Of a DNA stretch of 64,000 bases, positions 32,330-45,300 are shown in pieces (the stretch's first letter is position 1; every line of letters starts with the position of its first letter). A model generated the notes under the pieces. The model was not told where the DNA came from, did no database searches, and worked only from the letters and a program-made list of their open reading frames with translations. Source of the DNA: Bryum argenteum (Eukaryota > Streptophyta > Bryopsida > Bryales > Bryaceae); NCBI GenBank assembly GCA_037043015.1, contig CM073321.1, positions 9,866,001-9,930,000 of the forward strand, in the 5' to 3' direction. Made by a program: the position numbers and the translations under genes.

Positions 32330-34190
32330 AAATAAGTTCCAGATTAGTCCATTATAGTTGCATGCTTCAAAATTCATGGAAATTTCGGATCTGTGAATTG
32401 CATAGAAGTACAAAAAAAATTACAAGAGAATTATGAAGAATGATACTTTGATCATTATTTTAGAAATTTCTTGTATTGGAATGCACCCAAAGAATGGTGG
32501 CACTAATCGACACTCCAGAACCCTAAATCGTAACAGCAGAAGGATCGCCTTCTTCAGACTGCCAACACCGGCACTCACTGCACACCCTGCACATGCCAAA
32601 TTCCCTCAAACCCTAAAGTTTTGAACTTCACCTTCCTGTTCGATCAATGCTAGGCTATCTTGATTTATTGATCCACCTCCTACTTTGAAATTCTCGTCGC
32701 CTTCATATAGCAGTAGGAGGTGCATTTTAACTTCGCTTGAAGTTACTTCCAAAAGCCCTAAATCTAACCAAAGGCAAGCCTTCTCTCTAACAAATGTAAA
32801 TAAAGAGGAGATTGCCTAGCAGGAAGTAGACAATTGCGCATGCGAGCATGACCATTCAACATTAAATTAGATGCTCTTTAGTGACCTTCTAGACGGCCAA
32901 ATCTGAAATTTGTTAATAAATATTACGAAAAATTGATTTTGGAAGATCCAATCGTAAGATCTTGCTTGTCATTGTCTAATTAGTCTATCTACAAATTTTT
33001 ATCTAATTCTACCCTGAGAATCTTGAGTCGAGCCAGAGTTTTAATTTTTGTGAAAACTACGCATTTATTTAAAGAAAACCGACCCAATTCTACTTCTCTC
33101 TCTTTTAAGGGTCAAAGGAAGATCACGCATGCGAGAAGGAGGAAATGACAACGGCTAACAAGGGAAAAATATCAGTGGTCGACGCTCAAACACAAGAGTT
33201 GACCGCCATCGCGTTGCTCTAGAAAACGAAGGACTCCAAACCTACTTGAGGGCAAATTGTATACAGTTTTCGTTTGACCAATCCTTTCATTTGTGCTTGG
33301 TCGCCCAGGGGGGGCAATGTGCGTCAACTTAGAAAGTACCTGAGTTCAAAAATATGGGGGTTTTAATTCTTTCGAGGTAAAATTTATATTTTTTTTTATT
33401 GTAAGATAACATGAATTAATTGGAAGTTTACATCTTAGAAGAAAATAATGGTTGCGTAAAATACCTCCACTTTGTTTTTTCTCAGAAATAATATATGGCA
33501 GGCAAAAAAACTTAAGAAAATGAAAATATTAATGAATCACCATTGATGATCTTGAGATCCTGTGATGGATGAAAAGAGTGAAGAATGTGTTCAAAACTCT
33601 AGGATGAGATCCAACTGGCGGGGGTAATGATGTTTGGAATTTACTGTGGAGCTTCTTCATTTTCTCGAATCTTTCTTCTTCTTTCCTGCCGTTTAAGTTT
33701 TGGAGCTCCGTTAGGGTTTGCTTCAAAGTCTGTAGAGAAATTTTTGGAACTCTCTGCGTTGCGGCGGTGCTTCTGTGGGTGTTGCAAGGGTGTGAACCGC
33801 CGAAACGGTTCACGCTTGCGGGAATTGCTTTCTATAAGCTTTAGTTTAATTTATTCATATTCTAATTTCCTAATTGGGACATTTAGGCCAATTCCTCCGA
33901 TTCTCGAAAAATCTATGATCTTGGGTGGGGTCTTGCCTAATGTCCCAGCGTTGATTAAGTTTACTCTAAATTAGTAATATTGATTGGTGTCAAAGTATTA
34001 TGGCATGTTTTCGGGTATATTTTACGCCTTCATTATTATTCATAAGTTAGCGCACGTACATGTGATTGCTTCAATTCCTCCTATTTAATAATCAAGGAAC
34101 TTAATTGGACCATACAGATGAATCTTGTCGGATGAATACAGGTTCATCTATTGAAGCGGATTAAACTTGTACTCCATCCAACTAGGCCGA
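32330..34190. other. Mostly non-coding, AT-rich; one minus-strand frame of unknown nature
   Basis: No family motif is found. The frame 33813-33529 (minus) encodes a basic, helical segment (SLQTLKQTLTELQNLNGR, then EERFEKMKKLHSKF) that may be a first exon. Introns of the protease gene could lie here, but I could not find its catalytic-Cys exon. Confidence 0.3.
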
Positions 34191-35625
34191 ATTGGGTCAG
34201 GGAGGAGAGAGAGTTAGTCAGGGTTTTATATTTTTGGAGTGTGGGTGTGATTTTTTGGGGAGAGGAGAGAGTTTTTTGGAGAGTGTGCAAGTGCAGGGCC
34301 GAGGGCTACCTTGGCCGGAGCCAGATGTAGATAGAGAGAGGACCATTTTGCTAGAACAAGGACGACGACGGGGATCCAGTTGAGTGAGCAGCTCGGCAAG
34401 GAGGAGCAACAGTTCAAACGCCGGCAACAGAGCCTAGTCGAAGACCGACCAGCGCCAATCCAGCATCGAGACGGCAACTAAGGAGTTTAGTAGGTAATCG
34501 ACAGCAGCCACGGAGCGGGCAGCAACAGCGTCGAGGTCGGAGGTCGGAGGCCGGCAACGACAACACCTGCAGCAGACAGGAGAACGTCGAAGCGAGGCCC
34601 GAAGGAAGACGGAGCCGGAACCAACTCTTACGTTGCTGATCGGGGAACACACTACTGACAGCCAATCCAGTACAAGGACGAGGGTCAGAACGGCAGTGAC
34701 CGCCGGAAGGTCGGCGCAAGCAGGAGCTCGATCGAGAGCCGAAGCAGCGTCGGCACCAGCGTCCCTGAAATCGGGAAGCCGGCAGTCCGTAGTTTGGAGA
34801 AAGGAGGTCAGCGATCGGCGAAAGGGAGTGTGGAACCAGGAGATTAAGGATGGCCGAAGCCCGGCAGCGCAACATCGACATGAGGACGAGCACGAGCGCC
34901 GAAGGTACCTTCGATCGGCACATCAGCATCAATACGAGGACGAGCACGAGAATGGGGAAGGCCGAAGCTCGGTAGCACAACATCGACGGCGAGCAGGACG
35001 AGCAGGGCGGAGATTGGTGTTAGTTGGGCCTCACAGGTTAGTGCTTTACGAAGTGACTCAAGTCAACCTTGGTAAGATTTAAAAGGGTCAGCAGGTGAAA
35101 GAATGAGAGGGACTTTGTCCTTTTCTGGCATGGACAGCGTGGAACGACTGTTTGACCTCGGACCAAGGCTAGGTCGGACTAGAGAGTTAGGGCTACGCTA
35201 GATTCCGTCTATGCGCTCTTGAGGTATACTCAAATTGCCTGCTCGAGGAGTATTGGGGGACGGGGAGTCTTCGTAAGTAAACAATCAACAAGGGAAGTAA
35301 AGAGATGAGGTTAGGACTCAGGCTGTCGTACGATGCTTCTTCGACAGCCGAGGCTAAGGAAGACAACGTTGCAATCCCTGCTGCCTTGGCCAACTTAACA
35401 CCCCAAGTAGGGTTCTTGCTGTATCAGTTGACGGCAGCGTGGGCAGCGAGTAGCATCGGCTGATCAGCATACTAAGTCGTCATAGCAATGATGATGATGA
35501 GGTACGCAGAGTTCGGTCGTGGAGAGGGCGCGAGGAAGACAGTGCAAGGAGGCAATGAGATTAGAGAAGAAGTAGGCTCTAGGACCATTGTATTGATAAC
35601 AATGGGATAAAGATATAATCGCGGT
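34190..35625. other. GC-rich region with overlapping frames, unidentified
   Basis: GC-rich, with AGGACGAGCACGAG repeats around 34880-34960. Frames are open on both strands (34633-35082 plus, 34983-34414 minus) and have biased composition (Arg/Ala/Ser). Neither shows a domain. It may be the untranslated leader of a retroelement. It forms the left flank of the solo LTR. Confidence 0.3.
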
Positions 35626-37124
35626 ATCCTTGTCACATCCCTTTCCAAAGGATGCCCGAACACCGTGGTGAGCCAAGAGGACCCCGGGAGTGACGCCCCG
35701 GGCTTGGCAAGAGACAAGGTGAGGTGACCAAGGAGAGTCCCAAGCAAACAGCACACAATAGCGTTGTGCTCAGGACGAACTTGGTGGTGTGCCTTACATG
35801 GTTGCAAACATTGTTCAAGCATGCACCCATGGGTCCAAAGAACGCGCAATTTGGAGTTGTGAGTCATAAGATATGGCTCTCCAAAGCTGGAGCGCGTTCC
35901 GGGACACTCCGGGACTCGGGAGTGTTGCCTTTCGGGACTCAATGTGTCGACCTTCGTGGAGGGCGGCATGTTGCATATTGCTGGAAAGCTAATGACAAGG
36001 GCTTTCTAGAATGCTAAGGCTCATGATGAGCAAAGCAGTAGTGTAGGAGATATGGCTCCTCAAAGTGGTCGGGACTTCGGGACTCGGGAATGTTGCCCCC
36101 CGGGACACCGAATGTTCAGAGGGGCATATCTCCCTTGCGACGAATCGGATTGAGGCAAAGAGGTAGTCTATCGATATGTACTCAAAGAGCAAATGTCGAA
36201 AATGGGCTTGCACGTCCCATTTGGATACCGGAGCTAGGAGCTAGCCCGAGGAGAAGTTACGGCCTGTTTTTGAGACTAAGGCAAAAACGGGTGGTCTTCC
36301 AAAAAGAAAGTGTGTCACGGAAGGCCCCTCAACACAAGAGGGGGGGGGGGCCAACCGAAGACTCCAGAGAGTACTATGAGGGGGGGTGGTCTCCCTCCTC
36401 ACTTGCACATGGTGCCATGAGGAGCCGGGGTGGCTCCAAGGGGTGAGGCTTGGGATGGGGCCTCACTTCCGCACGTTGTGGAAAATGGAGAGTGCTATGG
36501 AGCATCTCTAAACATGGGGTTGGGAAGTGTCCCTCTCCAAGTTAGTCCTCGTGATAAGTAGTGCCGGTTCCCGTGAGTGACCGGGAATGGCTCAAAAAAG
36601 GTGAGGCATGGAAAAGAAGCCTCACTTCTACACCTTGGGCATTGTGGAATGCTTTTGAGCATTCCGCAACATTGGGTTGGAAAGAGTCCCGCTCCAAACT
36701 AGTCCCAATGAAAACTAGTGTCGGATTCCGGGAGGGTTTCTAGCAAAGTCCCAAATGGGGTGAGAAACAAGAGTGGAAGGGGACTAGTGGGAAGTTGGAG
36801 AATGGATAAGGGCGGTCAGCTCCAGGGATGATTAGTGTCATCCTTGGGAGCTTGGACATTTGTGGAAGGCTGCCCCGTGCCACCAAGAGGCATGCCCATG
36901 TGTTGGTGGGAGTTCCGGGTAATGAGTATCCGGTAATGAGTTATGGGGTCAAGGTTGGTTGGACACCTTGACTTAAAATGGTGCTAACATTGTGTGTGTG
37001 GGCACATGCAAGTGTTAGCAAAGTCGTGGCTAGTTGCTACCAACTAAGTGAGCGGTGATTCCGCTACCAAGTAAGGCTCACTAAGAAAAAAAAAAATTGG
37101 AGTAATTAGGGTCGCGACAATCCT
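35626..37124 (+). repeat. Solo LTR with perfect 5-bp target duplication (ATCCT)
   Basis: ATCCT (35626-35630) and ATCCT (37120-37124) flank a 1,489-bp unit that begins TGTCACATCCC and ends GTCGCGACA, so both the TG...CA ends and the duplication are intact. It matches the inverted LTR at 5665-7119. A solo LTR with duplication arises when the two LTRs of one element recombine. G-run and A-run tracts (36342-36351, 37085-37096) are internal. Confidence 0.92.
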
Positions 37125-37129
37125 GCCAA

Positions 37130-39620
37130 AAGCTACCGCTGGTTGACTAAGAAGTGCTACTCTGTGGTTTCTACATCTTTACGTACTCTTTCTTGTCACC
37201 GTAATCTGCAGCTGTCTAACGGTTACCCTATCCTCCCGACTTGGTCGCTCCTTGGGCTGACGTCGTTGCCTGTTGTTACTCCTTGACTGCGTCTGACGTC
37301 GTCCTCCGATGAGTTCCTCCGGAACTGTCGCGCCCTCAGTTGACAGCGTTGGCTAGGGTAACATTTTGTCGTCTCTCTGAGAGCACAATCCGTCCTCGGA
37401 TTGGTCATCGGCGGGAAGTACGTTCTGCTGGACGACGATCAGGACAGGTGACTTCCGGAGGAAGTTGTTGTCCACGACGAGGAGGATCCTGCCCACCATA
37501 AATAACCTGGATGGCTGCAGCAATTCCTCTGTGCAACAGGAGTTTATCGCGGACATTGGCGGCATGGGCGTAGACATCGTGGACGGTCTTACCTAACATC
37601 TTATTGCACCCGGGACAGTTGACGGTATCGGCTTTGGGGTTGGCAAACCTTTGAGCTAAGTTTGGATGATTGACAAAGTACTGGCAGACCTCCTCTATCG
37701 CCTGATGATACTCCTCTTCATCTTCACTGGAATTCCCTGTTTCGACATCCTAGGATCCATCGTTTGACAACTTGAATAATTTTTGTTATGCTCTGCAAAA
37801 GATCGGGGTGTTGAGTTTACCAATTAGCGTCGTGGAGAAGTGGGCGAGAGCAGTGGCGAAGACAGTCGGCTGGATGCAGTTTCCTCCGAAAGGGGAGGCC
37901 TCGCTGACGGCTGGGGGATTTCTTTAGTGTCGGTGAAATGGTCCGGAATTTGGACCCGTTCCGCACAATCTTCGGCAGGTACAATCTGAAACCTTTCCAA
38001 GCCCCTGTCGCTAGTAGGCGTAATGGCTTTGAGGGAGAGGTGCTAATTTCACCTTCTAAGATGTCTCCCGTCGTCGCCGTATCCATCACCTCGAGGTTGG
38101 TGGCGTTGTCGTAAGAGCCCTCATAATCGGGTTCGTTGAGCCCTAATTCTCTCATCAAATCCTGTACACATTGAGGAACAAAATCCTCCAGCAGCTGTTG
38201 TGAGGCGGGGAGTTTGCACATGGCGTTGTACATCACCGTCGCTATGGTAGTGGCGGTGTTGTGCACCCATAGCAGCTTGTTAGCCTCGAAGTTGTCCATG
38301 TCGTTCTGCAGATCTCTCTGCCTAATGTTTGCCATTGACATCGTGTGGCGTTGGCTCGCCAGCTACTCGTAGCTCTCTCGAAGGGCTACTTGACTATTCT
38401 CCATGGCCTTGACACGTTCCATGGCAATATCTTGTTCCTGGGCCACCATTTGGACTCGATCGTTGGCCGCTTGCAGATCTATCTGCAAGATGTCTACCCT
38501 TGTTGACAAGTGCTGTTGATCAGTGTTGGCCTTCTCTAGGTCACGCTAAATTTGTAGGATCCTGTCGTCCTTCTTTCTGGCGTCAGCTTGTACAGCTTGC
38601 AGCTTCCGCGCATTCTCCACTTCGAGTTTTCTGACCTTGATGTCTAATACTTCTTTCTGGGTCTCCGCTCTGTCGAAGTGTGCCAACAGGTTTGCAGACA
38701 CGCCGTGAGGGCGTCCGCATGTACGTGCAGTTGCTCCCGCAGTAACGACTGCTGCAATGCCTCTACTGCCTGCGCCTCAAATTGAATTCAAGGGCGCTTA
38801 TTGGAGCTAGGAACTGTGGGGTTGGCAAAGGCCAACACTATGGAGTTGGTTTGCTCATGTTGTTGGATGTCAGCGAAGCGCATCAGTGGCGGCATTGGAC
38901 GTTGTTCATTGTAAATAGCCAACGTTCGGCTGATGAACGTGGACAAAAATGGTTCAATCGGGCTCAAATAATTTGGCCTATGCTGATAGTTTTTTAGCTC
39001 CAGCCGCAAGTGTTGCTCCATCAAGAGCCCTCAATTGATTTTGGCCCCGGCTTCTGTCATCAATAGTAATTATAACTGCAACAGTATAATGAAATTGCAG
39101 TTGATGCAAAAAAAGATCTGACTGAGGATGCCCCGGAGGCGCACATACTAGGGCTCCGGAAGCACGACGCCAATCTGCCTCACGTTCTACCCCTTGTTCG
39201 GCTCGCACTGCACATTGAAAAACCTAGCCCGTAAATCTGGCTTTTCGTATCCGCAGTCCTCCGTCCACCTAGTGAGTGTGGTACCATCCCATCCGTAGTG
39301 CTAAAAGAGGTAACAAGGGGAGAACTGCAGTTCGACCCCGTCCACGGTGCGCATTGGAGATGCATTGGCGTCGTCCCTGAGCACCATGCTGTCTACGAAG
39401 TGCCAGCAACGGCCCATGTCGAGTCGCCAGTTGTACATGTCTTTGCGGTACCGATGAATACCCGTCTCTGCTGCCCACACGTTGTCGATCCTTGTGATCC
39501 AAACGATCATGTCTTGGGCGTATGAAACGGAAGCAACTTTGACTTTGGTGCCACGGCTGACAACAAAACACGCAAGGTGCCGTAAGACAACAGAAGGGGA
39601 GTGCACAGGGAAGGCCGGAC
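37130..39620 (-). pseudogene. Coiled-coil transposon protein with GWDGT block and C-x2-C zinc motif
   Basis: Minus strand. The N-terminal part has TGIHRYRKDMYNW, DMGRCWHF, then HYGWDGTTLTRW and VRLRGILSQIFF. The middle is a coiled coil (RKLEVENARKLQAVQADA). Then comes NFEANKLLWVHNTA, an acidic stretch, and near 37600 the segment VNCPGCNKMLGKTVHDVYAHA, a C-x2-C...H-type zinc finger. Several in-frame stops (mostly TAG) break it. The same protein occurs in the opposite orientation at 52350-54242, so it is a repeated mobile gene. I do not recognise a named family. Confidence 0.6.
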
Positions 39621-39729
39621 GCGGAGGCAGAGGTAAGTGAGAATATTGCGCAGGAAAGGCTGGACTCGGTGGCCGAGGGTGAGAGCGAGAGGCAGTCCAG
39701 CGGAGAAATGAGGACCACTATCTCCCGTT

Positions 39730-40260
39730 GCGTGCCTTAAATAGTTTTTGTTGCTTGTCTCGGCGGGTGGCTCTGGGTCTGTCTCGGCGAATGGCTATGC
39801 GCTTGTCTCAGCGGGTGGCTCTAGCGGGGACGTAGCCGGGGTGTGAGCGGTGAGCGTAGAGCGATGAGCGATGAGGGTAGAAATTTTGATTCTAGAGTGA
39901 TGATTTCGTATTTTTAGTAAAAAAAATTAAAAATTTTTAACTTTTTAATTTTTTAAAAGAATATTCCTGAGAATATTCGAATATTCTTGACTTATTACCG
40001 TGGATTTTGGACCCTAAACCCACGGAATTCGGGAGACACAATTTTACAATTATGCATGCTTGAGATGCACATAGAGACATTCATGACCTCAAACGATACG
40101 ATTACATGTGCATGATACCTACTTACAAGCATAAATCTGTTAAATAGGAACAGAGATTTTTGAACATGTATAATTATATATGTTGATTTTCACTAAATTG
40201 TGAAATCATAGTACATAAGATAGTAAAGAGACAATATTATAGTATAACATATAGAGTATG
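39730..40260. other. Short GC-rich repeats then AT-rich spacer
   Basis: Two or three copies of a TCTCGGCGGGTGGCTCTGG unit at 39755-39825, then gagcgatgagcgatgag repeats, then AT-rich non-coding DNA. No gene. Confidence 0.45.
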
Positions 40261-40273
40261 TGTAGGGTGTCCT

Positions 40274-40847
40274 CTAGTCTCTTGCATGGTCTAGGACCCC
40301 ACACTCTAGAATCCTTTTCACCTCATTAAAACTGAAGGTAGGCGCGTGGATGAAAAGTTCGCTATCAGCATCAAAATTACAGACCCTAACAAAGATATAG
40401 TAAAGGTGCTTACAGGGTCTATATGGACATCCTTTCCCACCCAACTTAGCAAGTGTGTCCTTCATCACTGGGCAAGTCTAATTAGGCAATGCGCTTATTG
40501 AGACTTGATAAACTGACCTCGAATCCGACTCCAAGTCAACAATACAACCAAAACCAGGATGCGGTGTCATGGTGACCTTGAGTATGTTGGCTTGCACAGC
40601 CCGAGCCAAATCGACTCCCTTCATCAACTTCGATGTTGCAGAAGTGACTCGACGAAGATTCTTGGATTTTCTTGATTTGGGAGAAATGTTTGCATCGTCC
40701 GGCACCGGGATGTGTGACAAGTCCCGTGGAGGGACAATGTTATTGAATGTCGAGTTTATAGGAATGCGCTCCTTCTGTTGGAGTTGGAATCCTGCAATCT
40801 CCAACGCCTCGATTTCGCTACGTGTCAGATTTGTCCCTATTTTGACA
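40274..40847 (-). pseudogene. SWIM zinc-finger protein fragment cut by the CACTA end
   Basis: The minus-strand frame opens at the CACTA boundary (VKIGTNLTRSEIEALEIAGF) and continues through YQVSISALPN, a TAG, TCPVMKDTLAKLGGKG and PYRPCKHLYYIF. Cys, then C-x-H after about 20 residues fits the SWIM pattern C-x-C-x(n)-C-x-H; the first Cys position is occupied by the stop. SWIM domains bind DNA or protein and are common in plant transposases such as MULE and FAR1 types. It ends with SFNEVKRILECG. The 5' part must lie beyond the CACTA element, and I did not find it. Confidence 0.6.
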
Positions 40848-40866
40848 CACTAGAGGAAAACAGTGA
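40848..40866. repeat. CACTA left terminal repeat
   Basis: CACTAGAGGAAAACAGTG, starting directly after the SWIM gene fragment. The three preceding bases are ACA. It fits the CACTA-superfamily end; the partner end was not identified. Confidence 0.75.
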
Positions 40867-40879
40867 TTTGTCCCGCGTT

Positions 40880-42250
40880 ATTTCGCGTTAAAAGTGACGT
40901 TTACCTAGAGTAGTCGAAATTAGTGTGGGTAACTTGACCACAATGACTTTCTGCATGTTAGACGGTTTAACATACTTCTGTCACTATTGACTATGGTTTA
41001 ATAGCGAGTGTCATAGTAACACTCATGGATTTTGGAAGAAAAGAACCGCGTTAAAACGAACAGAACCACGTCAACGTTGACATGTATGCCCCCGAGGGGG
41101 TAACTTTAGCACTTCATTTTTCACCCTCTAGTAATACTTAAATGATTAAATATATTCATGATCCACGTCAGCACGTTTCTTTTAACATTGATGACGTTTA
41201 AAGTGACATGGGCGACGTTCAGTGTGTTACTTTTGACATATTTAGAAATCCTACGTGGAATGCCCGGGTGATGTGGAAGGCTTATGTGGAGAATAGGGGT
41301 GACTAGGACAAGTTGGTGTTTGTCCCACGTGGATGTCAATAGTGATGTTGGCGTTTATTTTGACGCACAATTGAGTCACCGTGTGTTTAAGGAAACGTAA
41401 TGACATAGCTGAAGTGTCAAGTGCATTTATGGTAAGGTGACGTGGCAGTTCGGGTTTGACTTGGTCAATGATCCTAGAGAGTGTCAATGGTGACGTGAAT
41501 GTCAAAAGTAACATATATCATTTTAAACTGTGCTTTAGGGTTAGGGTTTGACCTGCGGCGGCTAGGGTTGGACCTGCGTCAAAATTGACGCACGTGTCTA
41601 AAAAGACATAGGATGTGTTAAACACTGATCCTAAAGATGTCATCATGTATGCGTTTCTATGGACGCATGGTTAACGCCAGCGAGTCATTACTGACGTTGT
41701 GTTACTTGTATAACATGAACGTGTCACTAGTGACCATTTTTAACGTGATTGTGTCACTGGTGACGTTGTTGAAGCATGACGTCGTGAATGCGTCACTATT
41801 GGCATTCGTTGAACGTGAACGAGTTGGTATTGACGTAGTCGTAACGTCATCGCGTCCTTATTGACGATCCATTAACGTGATCACGTCATCAATGACGTTC
41901 TTGAAACATGAAGTCTTAATCGCGTCAATAATGATGCTAGTTTAATGTGAACGTGTCACTACTGACGTATGTTTTAAACCAAAGTGTCCTTGTTGACTTT
42001 AGGTTTATACGCGTTCACTATTGAAGTAGATCTAACGTGGATTTGTGAACGCATCACTATTGACGTCGACTAAACGTGAATCTGTCCGTGCTGACAATGT
42101 TTAAACGTGATCCCGTCAGTATTAACGTAATTTAAGCGTTATCACCACACATCAATCGTTGGTTTAACGTCAAAGCGTCAGTATTGACGTTTAGTAAACA
42201 AAAATTGCATTTAACATTGTCTCACATAACATAAAAAACACATTACTTAC
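40880..42250. repeat. CACTA subterminal repeat field (TCA-N4-TGACG, AACGTGA)
   Basis: Imperfect palindromes of the type GTCACTATTGACGT, GTCACTAGTGAC, GTCATCAATGACG and GTCAGTATTGACG recur every 20-35 bases, alternating with AACGTGA words. The same words fill the introns at 43260-43370 and 44560-44870 and the far flank 46560-46760. In characterised CACTA elements such repeats bind the second transposon protein. Here the TGACG core also equals the plant bZIP (as-1) half site. Confidence 0.8.
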
Positions 42251-42329
42251 GTGTTAAACTGCGTTAAGATAAACATCATGTGTACCAAGGAACGTATTCG
42301 AAAGCACTACTATTGAGATCACTGTTCAC

Positions 42330-45300
42330 TATCTGATGAATCGCCAAGGAGGTGGTCTGATTCCTCCTCGTCAACGTCCGTTGCTACCAGCTCTCCTACG
42401 TGCATGTCTACAAGAGACCCTTGTAGTACAAAGTCCTCCACCTCCGTAGATTCTGTTCTAGAGCTGTCTATGTTATTGGAATGTGATGAAACCGGGCGGT
42501 TGGTGTCTAAAAAGACATTGTCCTGTTCGATAGCAAATGTGCGACCTCCACGGCTGCCTCAAACTTCAACCTTGCACACCACTTTCCGCAGCCCGTCATC
42601 CACTAGAAAAGAAACTTGCAACACATGAATGGGGAACGCAAAAGACGTCGGACCCAAAGGTACTTTGTTGTGATCTGCAAAATTCACGGAAAGAAACCCA
42701 TGCTGGTCCTGCTTCATTGTTGCAGCAACACCTCCTATTCTTCCTTTAATCCATGAACAGACAAGGACTACAACGCACGTGCGCTTGTAGTCTAATTCGA
42801 GTATTTTTTCAACATGGCCCACGTACTCCTCCGTATCTGCCCCTGCATCGTTGGTGAGATTGCGTGTACGCCACTATCCATAGTGGCGCTTGAAGCTTCA
42901 AGTGAGCGGCAACGGAAGTGCATGCCATAAGCCTTCATTGACCGATAAGATGTCGCATTCAGCAAGGGAGGCCTAGACAAATCAATTGTTGTTTGGTCAA
43001 TGTGACGCGAGTCATCTGGACGGTCGCTGTCGACCGCGACTGTCAGCCAATCTGGAAATGGCTCCAAAGCTCTTAACTCCGTCGGCATGTCAGAAGGCTT
43101 TTGTCGCCTACGCCTAGGTCTTCGGCGATTTCTTGCACGGTGTAGTGTGGTCTTTGACTTCTGCTCTACCTCGTACGCCCTAGATTGTGCATTTAGCATT
43201 AGTGGTGTGTGCAATCAAAAACAGTAGTCAACAAGCTGCGGCATAAGAGTAGATGGGAAATGTGTACAGAGTGACACGTTGCTATGCGTTTTAACGCGTT
43301 GTAACGCATTCTAACGTGGATTTTGTTGACGTCTATGTCACCTAATGTTCACGATGACATAAAATTATGTTTACGAACGTTAATGGAAACGATACAAATT
43401 CAAGAGCGGGTTTGACGACAGAACTTGGCACCTTCTGTAGTGTTGTAGCGTGGCTGAATTTGTCACTACAAAATTGTGAATCCAATCACGTAGAGTGCGG
43501 AACATGTGTCGCCTTATTCCCTTGCCCTCCACCATTTCGTCGTGCATTGCCTGATCTTTGTTTGAATCCCACACTCTTCGCGACGTAGCGCCATAACGTT
43601 CCATATACTCTAAACAGAATCCAAGTGTTTCTTCCTTGGAATATGCCTCTGCCATGCAACCCTCAGGCCTAGCGTAGGAACGCACATAATCCTTAAGGGT
43701 CTTCATATAGTGCTCCATTGGGTACATCCACCGGCTTTGAACAGGGCCGCATAGGAAGAGCTCCTCCATGAGATGCACAAGAAGGTGCGTCATTATCACT
43801 AGTGATTCTAGAGGGAACTCAATCTCAATCATACAAAGCGTCTCGGAAGCGTCCTCGACATACTCTTATTCCTTAGACGCGTGAACTCTGCGTGAGCACA
43901 GGCGTCTAAATACCCTGCTGACCCTCATGATACAAGTTCGGACATCTTCATTCATGTCGACATTCCGTAGTGACACAGGCAGTATCTGCAAATGCAAGTG
44001 AAACATGATTAGTTTGCAATTTACATGGAACTCAGTAATTCTAACAGCAAAGTAATGCAAGGTAAAAGTGAGTTTACAATACCTGCTGCATGAGGATGTG
44101 AAAGTCGTGGGATTTAAGAAACCTCAGTCTACCTTCAGAAACCCTTTTGTAAATTGCTCCAGCATAATTTTGTGGCACCTTTATTGATCCTATCACGCCA
44201 AGCATGTCCGTCTTTGCCCTGGGACTGAGAACATACGGTGCATGGGGCATGAATAGTTGACCATCTGTGCGATGTGTTTGTCTCAACCACAGGTCAGACC
44301 TCACTCCCATATCTTTGAGGTCCATCCGTCCTTGTGGAAAATCAGTCTCTCCAAACAAAGTCTTTATTATATTTTCACTCAAGTTTTTCTCACAATGCAT
44401 GACGTCCAGTGTATGTCTGATGAGCAAGTCCTGCAGCTCATTAGAACACCTTAGATGTAAATATCGCAAAATGTGTCAAAACAAATGTAAGTTGAAAATG
44501 ACTTTGCGGATTGAAGTTTTTGTCGATTAATTCACTTTTACCTTACTTTTACGTTACTATGCGTCTGTCATGACACCGCTGAACAGTAATTAACATTACT
44601 TGACTTACTTCGTGTTAATTTGGACGCTTGTTACCAGAGTTGTACTTTTCGATGCGTTTCGAGTGAAATTGTGTTAACAGTGTTTGACATTCTTTTAACA
44701 GTGTTTGACATTAGTTACTTCCTGTTAACATGGACGGTGGTTAACAAAGTGGTATATGCGTTTTGAGTGACACTTGGTTAACATGTTTTATTGCTACGCA
44801 CCCTTTATCGTTTTGCACTGTTTGACATGATTTGATGTTACACAACGTTTCCTTAGACGAGTTGTAAATTAGTTTACATACCTTCCAATACGAAAGCGAG
44901 AAGAGCACAGATAATCTCTTCACTCCGTGAGTCCTCATAGGATCGCGTGGACCATCCGCCCTTCCTCCTGACGCAAGATAACTGTTTCTTTCTTCTGCGA
45001 AGCGCAGAACATCTTCGCCAGTAATCCTCGAACGGGAAACCCCTTTCTCTTCAAGCCCGTTGAAGCGGAGATCTGTGCGGAACACATGGAAATCTGGAAG
45101 ACGTTGGCGTGCTCCTACATACACTATTTTGTCTTTCTTGGGGCCTCTGGCACTTCTGGAAACAAAGGTAGGATCGCATATGGGGCAAGCTTTGTAGCCC
45201 TTAGCCGGAAAATCAGAAATAGTCCATAAAAGAATGCCACGAAGAGTAAATCTCCGATCTTTGTCATGTGCTGAAGCATCTATGGCTGGTATGCCTTTCC

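Noticed and set aside
40870-42200. Host gene promoter cluster because of many TGACG sites
   Set aside because: The sites fall inside a CACTA subterminal field with regular spacing and recur in its introns, so transposon repeats explain them better.
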